Shown piece by piece: positions 1 through 6,555 of a stretch of 26,249 nt of DNA; within the stretch, counting starts at the first letter, position 1; every line of letters begins with the position of its first letter. A program made the position numbers and the translations under genes. Below the pieces are notes generated by a model that saw only the letters and a list, made by a program, of their open reading frames with translations, did not search any database and was not told the DNA's origin. The DNA comes from JAWWBN01 sp033720955 (GTDB lineage Bacteria; Acidobacteriota; Thermoanaerobaculia; Multivoradales; JAHEKO01), in NCBI GenBank assembly GCA_033720955.1, contig JAWWBN010000027.1:1-26249 (forward strand). Reading direction: 5' to 3'.

Positions 1-395
1 ATATCTAATCCCCTGCTCCGCATACAGACCCCACCCCCCCCTATCCCCCCGAGCTGTCGCCGGCTCGCCCCCGGGCTTTGTGGGTCGTCCCGCCGTCCCG
101 CACCCTTCTGCGCCCGCCCCCGAGAGCCCGACATGCCCTGGACCGGTCTCGGCACCATCTCCTCGGAAACCTCAGCCCTCCCGGACTCGGACCGACTGCC
201 CCCTCGGAGGGGGCGAGGGCTCGCCCCCAGCCGGCACGGCGGGTGAGCCGTGCCGACGCCGACCGGCCAGCAAGCCCGGCCGATGCGGGCTCTCTCAGGC
301 GAGGACCGCCGGAACGATCCCCATCGCCCCACCACCGAGCCGTCCCGCCCTGTCAGAACAAGCAGAACCAGAGTCGCCGTAGAGCCGATCCGCCC
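1..395. other. Intergenic/non-coding stretch with strong hairpins
   Basis: No open frame here gives a protein with recognisable composition. The long plus-strand frames crossing it are Arg/Pro-rich translations typical of antisense or random GC-rich DNA. It begins with C-rich tracts (about 30-50) and contains two perfect inverted repeats (209-228 and 232-255) plus a weaker one near 264-282. It lies downstream of the minus-strand selenoprotein gene. No tRNA, riboswitch or other known RNA motif was recognised. Confidence 0.5.
209..255. repeat. Two tandem perfect hairpins
   Basis: Positions 209-228 read GGGGGCG, a 6-nt loop, then CGCCCCC (7 bp; up to 9 bp if the loop is allowed to close). Positions 232-255 read CGGCACGGC, loop gggtga, then GCCGTGCCG (9 bp). 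They are only 3 nt apart. Neither is followed by a T-tract on either strand, so they are not classical intrinsic terminators. They could be part of a structured RNA or act as 3'-end hairpins for the minus-strand gene ending at 396. Confidence 0.6.
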
Positions 396-737
396 CTAGA
401 GAAGCACCTCGGCCCACGCCTCCTCGTCGAAGCCGACGAGAGTCGTCCCCCCGGACCGCACCAGCGGCGCCCGCAGATTGCCAGTAGAGCCGACCATCCG
501 GTCCACCAGCCCCTCGTCCACCTCACCGCCCGGCCGAAACCCCTCGACCTTCCTCCCCTTGGCCACGACGAGACGCTTCGAAGCCGCCAGAATCTCGCGC
601 GCCTGGTCGCGGCCGAGCTTCCGCGCGGCCGAGACCTTCTCCTTCGGAGCCAGAGAGTGCGCGTCCATGAACTTGGACGCCCGGCTACAGCTCGTTCACC
701 CGCCGCGGTGGTAGTACCAATCGATCCTCTTCGCCAT
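396..737 (-). CDS. ArsC/thioredoxin-like selenoprotein (in-frame UGA = Sec)
   Basis: Small redox protein of the arsenate-reductase-like (ArsC/Spx) fold, 113 residues if the UGA at 698-696 is read as selenocysteine. The N-terminus reads M-A-K-R-I-D-W-Y-Y-H-R-G-G, then U14-T-S-C17, a UxxC redox motif at the position of the catalytic Cys in thioredoxin-fold proteins. The same frame stays open after the UGA and ends with the typical ArsC C-terminus (GNLRAPLVRSGG, LVGFDEEAW). ATG at 737 is preceded by AGGAG with 5-nt spacing; the stop is TAG at 398-396. A hairpin at 661-680 fits a bacterial SECIS element. The family is known to me as ArsC-family (seleno)proteins; substrate and physiological role are not established, and arsenate reduction should not be assumed. 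The alternative is a nonsense-mutated pseudogene, which is less likely given the conserved motif and the hairpin. Confidence 0.9.
661..680 (-). promoter_or_regulatory. Bacterial SECIS-like hairpin directing Sec insertion
   Basis: On the minus strand, 15 nt after the UGA, the mRNA can form GCGUCCA-AGUUCA-UGGACGC. This is a perfect 7-bp stem with a 6-nt loop that has G at its second position. Bacterial SECIS elements are hairpins inside the coding region a short distance after the UGA, with a G among the first two apical-loop bases, and are bound by SelB. Position, stem and loop all match. Folding was done by eye. Confidence 0.8.
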
Positions 738-961
738 GGGGACTCCTCTCCGGCCGTGCGCCCGGGAGGCTACTGGCTGGGGGGAGCCCTGTCCAGGGGG
801 CCGTCTTCGGCCGCCTGCCGCTCGGGCACTCGGCGACTTTCGAAGGTGGGTCAGGGCCGCCAGGAGATCCTCACGCGGCGGCCCGGCGGCAGCCGCAGCC
901 GGCGCTCTCGCCCTGGCGGGTGCGGATGGGGCTGCGGGGTGACGGCGGCCGGAGAAACGTC

Positions 962-990
962 TTGACAAGTACCGGCGTTTGTACTAAGAC
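962..990 (+). promoter_or_regulatory. Possible sigma70-type promoter with palindrome
   Basis: A perfect TTGACA (962-967) is followed after 17 nt by TAAGAC (985-990), a weak -10 match. An inverted repeat AGTAC-N8-GTACT (968-972 / 981-985) fills the spacer, where a repressor could sit. The downstream gene starts at 1020 with AAGGAG at 1007-1012, 7 nt before the ATG. Confidence 0.45.
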
Positions 991-1019
991 ACGCCGTCCC
1001 TTGGGAAAGGAGAACCGTA

Positions 1020-1613
1020 ATGAAGCCCAACGGTCTCGTCTACTTTGCCTTTGGTTGGACCACGCTGATCAGCCTGGGGGCCGCCTTCAACCAGGTGGTG
1101 GCGCCACCGAGCACCCTGAGCTTGGGTGACACCGGCATCGTGTTCCCCGACGGGACGGTGCAGACCACGGCGGCCAAGAGCGACTCCCGCCGGGCGTTCT
1201 ATCTCACGAGCAGCGGTCACTCCGGCTCGCTGGCGCTCGGTGCCTGCGCCCCCGGCTTCCACATGGCCTCCCTGTGGGAGATCTTCGATGTCTCCACGCT
1301 GCGCTATGCCACCGACAGCGAGGGTGCGGGCGATGTGTTCCGCGCGGACGACAGCGGGCAGGGACCTCCGACCGATCGCATCGGGTTCGTACGAACCGGA
1401 GGCGGTTCCTTCGATGTCTTCCAGGCTAAGGGCCTGTCGAACTGCGCCGCCTGGACCTCGAGCAGCCCGATGCATGTGGGGACCGGAGTGGAACTCGAAC
1501 CTCGCTGGGACAGCCCGACCGGAGCGGGTGAGCCCTCCGTCGTGATCGCACCGTGGGACGCCGGGGTGCTCCAATGCTCGCAAGACTGGCAGGTCTGGTG
1601 CGTTGCCGACTGA
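1020..1613 (+). CDS. Secreted four-cysteine protein of unknown function
   Basis: 197 residues. An N-terminal hydrophobic segment (about residues 6-27) looks like an uncleaved or cleaved signal sequence. Residues 40-51 (I-V-F-P-D-G-T-V-Q-T-T-A) resemble a short motif common in phage tail-fibre and other beta-structured surface proteins. The mature part has four cysteines (C76, C142, C186, C194), probably two disulfides. C76 lies in a CAPGFHMASLWEI segment and the end reads DWQVWCVAD, so the paired outer cysteines and Trp-rich end loosely recall C-type-lectin-like folds. I do not recognise a named family. The start is supported by AAGGAG at 7-nt spacing and the promoter-like TTGACA at 962. It converges with the acetyltransferase gene, leaving 2 nt between stop codons. 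Confidence 0.85.
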   Translation: MKPNGLVYFAFGWTTLISLGAAFNQVVAPPSTLSLGDTGIVFPDGTVQTTAAKSDSRRAFYLTSSGHSGSLALGACAPGFHMASLWEIFDVSTLRYATDSEGAGDVFRADDSGQGPPTDRIGFVRTGGGSFDVFQAKGLSNCAAWTSSSPMHVGTGVELEPRWDSPTGAGEPSVVIAPWDAGVLQCSQDWQVWCVAD

Positions 1614-1615
1614 AC

Positions 1616-2161
1616 CTACCGCCGGTTCGACCTCGAGGAGGGGCTCCGCGGCTCGCGGAACTGCTGCTTGAGGATCAGCTTCGCGCCGTCCGGCAGATCC
1701 CGGGTCACCACCGCGTTGGTGCCCACGAAGACGTCGTCGCCCACCCGGATGCCGCCGATCAGCCTGGCCCCGGCGCCCACGAACACCCGGTCGCCGATCA
1801 CGGGCATGGCGTCGCGGGTGTCGCGGCCGGAGGCGCCGATGGTCACCTGGTGCAGCAGGATCGCGTCGCGGCCGATCACCACGCGGTCGCCGATCACCAG
1901 CCCGGTGCCGTGGGCGACCAGGAGGCCGGGGCCGATGCGCGCCCCCGGAGCGATGTCCACCCCGGTCAGAAAGAGCGACAGGCGTGCGAAGAGCGGCCCC
2001 AGGATCGGCACCCCCCACCGCTTGAAGGCGCTGGCGATCCGGTAGAGCAGGATCGCCTGGTAGCCGTTCTCGAAGAAGAGCGACTCCAGCACGTACCAGG
2101 GAAACGACTTCGTCTTGAACTCGCGCAGCCGCCGGGTGTCGGCCCTCAGGTTGTCGAGCAT
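1616..2161 (-). CDS. Hexapeptide-repeat acetyltransferase (CysE-like)
   Basis: 181 residues, left-handed beta-helix acyltransferase related to serine O-acetyltransferase. The helical N-terminus (to about residue 70) is followed by hexapeptide repeats (IGPGLLVAHGTGLVIG, VIGRDAILLHQVTIGA, VFVGAGARLIGG). The His of AHGTG and that of LHQVTIGA match the acceptor/CoA-site region of the CysE family. It is shorter than typical CysE (about 260 residues), and its operon partners are a GT2 and a methyltransferase. A sugar O- or N-acetyltransferase acting on a surface glycan is therefore more likely than cysteine biosynthesis (inference). The ATG overlaps the TGA of the upstream GT2 by one base (TGATG), indicating coupled translation. 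Confidence 0.88.
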   Translation of the reverse strand: MLDNLRADTRRLREFKTKSFPWYVLESLFFENGYQAILLYRIASAFKRWGVPILGPLFARLSLFLTGVDIAPGARIGPGLLVAHGTGLVIGDRVVIGRDAILLHQVTIGASGRDTRDAMPVIGDRVFVGAGARLIGGIRVGDDVFVGTNAVVTRDLPDGAKLILKQQFREPRSPSSRSNRR

Positions 2162-3099
2162 CAGCCGCCCGCCTTCCCGCCGGCCGCCGTCCCCGGCAGC
2201 GCCGGCGGCGGCCCGAGCTCGGCCTGGAGACCGGCCACGACCCCCTTGAGCTTGGCGGTCGCGGCGCCCTGGTTGCCCTTGGGCAGCTCCCGGAGCCAGG
2301 CGAGGGGGATGGCCAGCGCGGTGAAGAGCAGGAACGAGCACCAGTCGAGGAAGCCGCCGTAGCGACGCACGAAGATGGCTGTGCTGCGGCCCGTCTGGAA
2401 GGTCTTGCCCGGGCGGTAGTCGCCCGTGGTGTGGGAGACCATGTGCCAGAGGACGGCCCGGTGGGCGTAGTGGCACCGCCAGCCGCGCCGCTTCATCCGC
2501 ATGCACCAGTCGGCGTCCTCGACGGAGAGGTGGTAGAGCGGGTCCCAGAGGCCGATCTGCTCCACCACCTCGCGCCGCACCAGCATGGCGCAGCCGTTGA
2601 CGTAGGGCACCTCCTCGTCGTGGTCGTAGCGGCCGCGGTCGATCTCGCCCATCCCCCGCTCCCGGGTGACCGACTCCTTGAAACGGATGATGCCGCCGGT
2701 GGACCAGAGACGCTGCCGGTCCCAGTAGTAGAAGGCCTTGGGCCCGACACAGCCGATCCCGGGGTCGCTCTCGAGGACCCTGACCATCTCGGTGAGCATG
2801 GCCGGCTCCACCTCGATGTCGTTGTTCAGGAGCAGCAGCAGGTCGTAGTCGCGCTCCATCGCCCAGATCAGGCCGCGGTTCATCCCCCGCGCCGGTCCCC
2901 GGTTCTCCTCCACCCGGATCTGGTGGACGTCGGGGAAGGCCTCCGCCACCGCCTCGTACGAGCCGTCGGTCGATCCGTTGTCGACCACCACCAGGTCGAA
3001 GCTCGGATAGCTCATCCGCGACAGGCTGGCCAGGGTCTGGAGAGTGATCTCCCGACCGTTGTAGTTGAGGACGATCGCCGCGACCTTGGGGGACGCCAC
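2161..3099 (-). CDS. GT2 glycosyltransferase (rhamnosyltransferase-like)
   Basis: 312 residues, family 2 GT-A fold. It has the N-terminal strand VAAIVLNYNGRE, the nucleotide-binding VVVDNGSTDGS (about residues 37-47) and a metal-site LLNNDIE (about 91-96, the DxD equivalent). The acceptor/base region LSVEDADWCMR lies at about residue 190, followed by a hydrophobic segment (about 252-272) that would anchor it to the inner membrane. This layout is typical of WbbL/RfbN-like rhamnosyltransferases, though the sugar cannot be fixed from sequence. The start is GTG at 3099, preceded by GGGAGG at about 7 nt. Second gene of a three-gene minus operon, 19 nt after the methyltransferase. Confidence 0.92.
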   Translation of the reverse strand: MASPKVAAIVLNYNGREITLQTLASLSRMSYPSFDLVVVDNGSTDGSYEAVAEAFPDVHQIRVEENRGPARGMNRGLIWAMERDYDLLLLLNNDIEVEPAMLTEMVRVLESDPGIGCVGPKAFYYWDRQRLWSTGGIIRFKESVTRERGMGEIDRGRYDHDEEVPYVNGCAMLVRREVVEQIGLWDPLYHLSVEDADWCMRMKRRGWRCHYAHRAVLWHMVSHTTGDYRPGKTFQTGRSTAIFVRRYGGFLDWCSFLLFTALAIPLAWLRELPKGNQGAATAKLKGVVAGLQAELGPPPALPGTAAGGKAGG

Positions 3100-3118
3100 C
3101 GCTGGCCCTCCCGGCGCC

Positions 3119-4057
3119 TCAGCCGACCCGCCGCAGCCAGATGGAGCCGAAGTGGGTGTCGTAGTCGGCCGCCTCGACCGGCCGGTACCCCGGGACCGTC
3201 TCCTTCAGGACCTCCTCGCGGTGGAAGCGCAGCAGCGGCGCCGAGAGGGCGATCTCGAAAGAGCGGTTGTAGGCGAGAAAGGCCTGCAGCAGCATGGCCT
3301 CGGTCCAGTAGCTCGGCCACTTGGTGCCGAAGATGTACTGCTCGGCCGGGTAGGGGACGTTGTAGGGGAAGTGGATGTCGTGGACGTGGATCGTCACCCC
3401 GGGCTTCACCCGCGGCACCGCCTCCAGGAAGAGGTAGGCCACGTCGCCGCCCAGCTTGAGAACGTGGGTGGTGTCGATGAAGAGCACGTCCCCCGCCTCG
3501 AGGCGCTCGAACTCGGCGAGCTCGACCTCCTGGACGGGCTGCGCCCGCACCTGGACCCGCTCGAGGGCCCGCAGCTTCTCGCGCGGGAAGGGATCCACCA
3601 CGCGGAAGTCGCACTCCACCCCCTCCCGGCGGTTCCTCTCCACCGCCCTCCAACTGAAGTAGGTCGAGAAGCCGGAGCCGATCTCCAGGTAGCGGCGCGG
3701 CCGCACGTCGCGGATCATGCAGTAGAGCAGGAGGGCGTCCACCTCGGTGAAGCCGGGGCCGTAGCCCATCCTCTTCACCTCGGAGTAGCTGGGCAGCTCG
3801 GCGTACTCGGAGGCCCGCTCGCGCAGGAGGCGGCGCAGCAGCGCCTCCATGGCGTCGAGGTCCACCTCCACCCCGACCATCTCGCTCGGCCGGTCCCAGA
3901 GATGGCGCGAGGCGGCGACCTCGCGAAAGACCGGCAGCGGCGAGTAGAAGTCGGAGGTGGGATAGGCGTTGAGCCCCAGCCGCGCCAGCCCGTCCCGCCC
4001 GCCGCGGTGGAGCTTGCGGTAGATCGACTTGAGCAGGAGATAGCCGGCGCTTGCCAT
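3119..4057 (-). CDS. Class I SAM-dependent methyltransferase
   Basis: 312 residues. A Rossmann methyltransferase core starts near residue 120 with motif I RRYLEIGSGFST (residues 121-132), then an acidic strand FRVVDPFPREK. GDVLFIDTTHVLKLGGD and IHVHDIHFPY follow, the layout of the Methyltransf_24 family often found in O-antigen/exopolysaccharide clusters. The N-terminal 100 residues are helical and unassigned. The likely role is O-methylation of a glycan or glycolipid (inference from the GT2 and acetyltransferase neighbours). First gene of the minus operon; the ATG at 4057 has only a weak upstream Shine-Dalgarno. A TATACT element lies about 65 nt upstream. Confidence 0.88.
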   Translation of the reverse strand: MASAGYLLLKSIYRKLHRGGRDGLARLGLNAYPTSDFYSPLPVFREVAASRHLWDRPSEMVGVEVDLDAMEALLRRLLRERASEYAELPSYSEVKRMGYGPGFTEVDALLLYCMIRDVRPRRYLEIGSGFSTYFSWRAVERNRREGVECDFRVVDPFPREKLRALERVQVRAQPVQEVELAEFERLEAGDVLFIDTTHVLKLGGDVAYLFLEAVPRVKPGVTIHVHDIHFPYNVPYPAEQYIFGTKWPSYWTEAMLLQAFLAYNRSFEIALSAPLLRFHREEVLKETVPGYRPVEAADYDTHFGSIWLRRVG

Positions 4058-4122
4058 GGCGGAAGAGACGTCCTCTGGGTGCTCGGGGGGGTCGGGCGCG
4101 GGGGCGAGGCGCCCGGGGCGGC

Positions 4123-4128
4123 AGTATA
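4123..4128 (-). promoter_or_regulatory. Candidate -10 element (TATACT)
   Basis: The minus strand reads TTATACTGCC in the 144-nt divergent region between the methyltransferase (start 4057) and the epimerase (start 4202). TATACT matches the sigma70 -10 consensus at 5 of 6 positions. No convincing -35 is visible 16-18 nt upstream, so this is a weak call. It would drive the 1616-4057 operon. Confidence 0.35.
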
Positions 4129-4201
4129 ACCCCGGGCGGACCCACCGGCGGAGCCGGGTGCTGGTAAGTTACGGCGTCTCGGGGCCGAGGAAGAAGACGT
4201 C

Positions 4202-5119
4202 TTGCAGCGAGTCCTCCTGACCGGCGCGACCGGCTTCATCGGCCGGCACTGTGTGCCGCGGCTCGCCTCGCGCGGGCTCGAGGTCCACGCGGTCTCCTCG
4301 CGGCCGCCGGCCGAGGCCGCCGAGGGGATCGTCTGGCACCGCGCCGACCTGCTGGACGAGACGCAGGTAGGCGACCTGGCCGCGGCCGCGCGCGCCACCC
4401 ACCTCCTCCACCTGGCCTGGCACACCCGGCCCGGCGACCTGTACGGCTCCCCCGCCAACCAGAGGTGGGCCGACGCCGGTCTGGCCCTCCTGCGCGCCGC
4501 CGGCGAGCACGGTCTGGAGCGTGCCGCGGTCGCCGGCAGTTGCGCCGAGTACGACTGGCGCGACGTCGCCGGAGACCTCGCCGAGGAGGGGTCGCCCCTC
4601 GCGCCGCAGAGCGAGTACGGCCGCGCCAAGCTGCGTCTCTCGGGTCTCGCCCGCGAGTGGGCCGGGAGCGCGGGGGTCTCGCTGGTGTGGCCGCGGATCT
4701 TCTTTCTCTACGGCCCCGGGGAGGATCGCAGGCGGCTGGTCCCGGCCGTCATCACGGCCCTGCTGGCCGGGGAGGAGGCGCAGCTCACCCACGGGCGCCA
4801 GGTGCGCGACTATCTCTACGTCGAGGACGCCGCCCAGCTCCTGGTCGACCTCCTCGCCGCCGCAGTCGAGGGTCCTGTCAACGTCGGCTCGGGCCGGCCC
4901 GTCACGGTGGCCGAGATCGCCGCCGAGGCCGCCCGCCAGCTCGACGGCCAGGGCCTGGTGCGGCTGGGGGCCCGCCCCGCCCCGGCCGGCGAGCCGCCGC
5001 GGCTGGTGGCCGACGTCGGCCGGCTGACCCGGGCGCTCGGGTGGCGGCCGGCCACCTCGCTGACCGAGGGGCTGGCCCGGACGATCCGCTGGTGGCGCGG
5101 GGTGGGCGCGACGGCGTGA
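4202..5119 (+). CDS. NAD-dependent epimerase/dehydratase (extended SDR)
   Basis: 305 residues. The Rossmann nucleotide-binding motif TGATGFIG lies at the N-terminus (residues 7-14). The catalytic YGRAK (Tyr-x-x-x-Lys) lies near residue 140 and the substrate-side RIFFLYGPGED near 165. QVRDYLYVEDAA and VNVGSGRPVTV complete a classic extended short-chain dehydrogenase. Acts on a nucleotide sugar in the cytoplasm (epimerase, reductase or dehydratase; the exact sugar cannot be told). No ATG or GTG is in frame before the Rossmann motif, so a TTG start at 4202 is chosen, with GAGGAAG upstream. First gene of the plus operon; its TGA overlaps the flippase GTG (GTGA, 4 nt). Confidence 0.9.
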   Translation: MQRVLLTGATGFIGRHCVPRLASRGLEVHAVSSRPPAEAAEGIVWHRADLLDETQVGDLAAAARATHLLHLAWHTRPGDLYGSPANQRWADAGLALLRAAGEHGLERAAVAGSCAEYDWRDVAGDLAEEGSPLAPQSEYGRAKLRLSGLAREWAGSAGVSLVWPRIFFLYGPGEDRRRLVPAVITALLAGEEAQLTHGRQVRDYLYVEDAAQLLVDLLAAAVEGPVNVGSGRPVTVAEIAAEAARQLDGQGLVRLGARPAPAGEPPRLVADVGRLTRALGWRPATSLTEGLARTIRWWRGVGATA

Positions 5120-6555
5120 GCGGCGGGACGGCAGGACGCTTCTTCCGCTCGGCGGGGGCCGCGACCTTCTCCCAGGTCTGGCGGGTGGGGGTCACCTTCG
5201 GGGTCACCCTCCTGCTGCGGCGGCTGATCCCGCGGGGCGACTGGGGTCTCTGGGACTGGGCTCTGGTGGTCTTCCTCATCCTCGGCGCCCTGCGCGACCT
5301 GGGGCTCGTCTACCACGTCGTCCGGCTGCCGAAACGGCCGTACGGCAACCTGCTCCTGGTCGAGACCGTCTGGGGCGGCGCCCTGGCCGCGGGCGCCGCC
5401 TTCGCGGCGCCCCTCATCGCCCGCGCCTTCAAGGACACCCACCCATGGGACGTGGAGATCCTGCGCGCCCTCTGTCTCTTCCTCTTCTTCGAGGGGCTCG
5501 CCTCGGTGCCGCGGGTCTTCTTCGAGAACGAGCTGCGCATCGGTCGCACCGTGGTGCCCGAGATCGTCCGCAACCTGGTCTTCGCGGTCACCGCGGTGGC
5601 CCTCGCCCTCCTGGGCTACGGCATCTGGAGCCTGCTGGTGGCCCAGGTCGGCTGTACCGCCGTCTACGCGGCCCACCTGTGGCTGCGCGCCCTGCCGGAG
5701 ATCCCCCTCCGCTTCGAGCGCGGCAACACCCTGCGTCTCCTGGCGGACAGCGTCCCCCTGGCCCTGATCTGGTTCCTGGTGATCCTGACCCGGCACGTGG
5801 ACCCGCTCATCCTGGGCGCCCAGTTCCTGAAGGAGACGGTGGCCTCCTACACCTTCGCCTACTTCGTCGCCTTCCTGGTCACCACGACCCTGGTCCCGGC
5901 GGTCACCCGCGCCCTCTACCCCGCCCTGGTGGCCTTCGCCGCCGAGCCGAAGCGGCTGGTCGAGGCCTACCGGCTCGCCACCCTCTTCGTCCTCGCCCTG
6001 GAGGCGCCGGTGGCGCTCTTCCTCTTCGTCAACGCCGACACCGCCATTCGCATCGTGGGCGGCGGCCAGTGGTCGGAGGCGCCCACCTTCCTGAGGCTCC
6101 TCTGCTTCGCCCCGCTGGTGGACCCCTTCTCGCGTCTGGGCGGGGAGATGCTCAAGGTCTACCACCGCGACCGGATCTGGATCGTCGCCTCGGCCACGAC
6201 CCTGGTCTCCTTCCTGGGCTTCGGCGTCGGCTTCACCCTGTGGCTGGGGCCGATCGGGATGGCGTGGGCCAACTTCCTGCCGCTGGGCGGCCTGGTGATG
6301 GCCTGGGCCGTGCGCGGCGTCGCCGCGGAGGGCTTCGCCGCCCTCTGCCGCGACATCGCCGTGGTCTACCTGGCGCCGCTGCCGCCCCTGGCTGCCGCCT
6401 ACCTGCTCTTCCCCGGCGATCCCACCCTCCGCTTCGTGGCCTCGCTGGGGGCGGTGGCGATCGCCTTCGGCTTCTACGCCGTCCGCTTCGGCCCCTCGTT
6501 CCGCACCTTCTTCCGAGATCCGGTGGCGGCGGCGGCCGGGGAGGAGCTGCCGTGA
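5116..6555 (+). CDS. Wzx-type oligosaccharide flippase
   Basis: 479 residues, almost entirely hydrophobic segments separated by short charged loops, about 12-14 membrane helices, which fits the MOP/polysaccharide-biosynthesis transporter superfamily. Typical features are a charged first cytoplasmic segment (RFFRSAGAATFSQVWRVG), a central ILTRHVDPLILGA helix with charged residues inside the membrane, and YHRDRIW before a late helix pair. It would translocate undecaprenyl-linked glycan units to the periplasmic face. The GTG start is fixed by the GTGA overlap with the upstream epimerase; the stop overlaps the next GTG in the same way. Confidence 0.88.
   Translation: MSGGTAGRFFRSAGAATFSQVWRVGVTFGVTLLLRRLIPRGDWGLWDWALVVFLILGALRDLGLVYHVVRLPKRPYGNLLLVETVWGGALAAGAAFAAPLIARAFKDTHPWDVEILRALCLFLFFEGLASVPRVFFENELRIGRTVVPEIVRNLVFAVTAVALALLGYGIWSLLVAQVGCTAVYAAHLWLRALPEIPLRFERGNTLRLLADSVPLALIWFLVILTRHVDPLILGAQFLKETVASYTFAYFVAFLVTTTLVPAVTRALYPALVAFAAEPKRLVEAYRLATLFVLALEAPVALFLFVNADTAIRIVGGGQWSEAPTFLRLLCFAPLVDPFSRLGGEMLKVYHRDRIWIVASATTLVSFLGFGVGFTLWLGPIGMAWANFLPLGGLVMAWAVRGVAAEGFAALCRDIAVVYLAPLPPLAAAYLLFPGDPTLRFVASLGAVAIAFGFYAVRFGPSFRTFFRDPVAAAAGEELP

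Noticed and set aside
1..395. Possible selC (tRNA-Sec) or other RNA gene near the selenoprotein
   Set aside because: No anticodon-loop TTCAA-type sequence, no paired acceptor arm and no T-arm motif could be found on either strand.
78..965. 295-codon plus-strand frame across the left end
   Set aside because: Pro/Arg-rich composition, antisense to the selenoprotein, no ribosome-binding site or motif.
696..968. Minus-strand 90-codon ORF ending at the UGA
   Set aside because: Only its last 13 codons are real (the selenoprotein N-terminus). The upstream part is Arg/Ala/Pro-rich, and the Shine-Dalgarno supports the start at 737.
5445..6551. N-terminal extension of GT-C paralog 1 in the same frame
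   Set aside because: The frame stays open but is the shadow of the flippase gene. The GTGA overlap at 6552 and the hydrophobic N-terminus set the true start.
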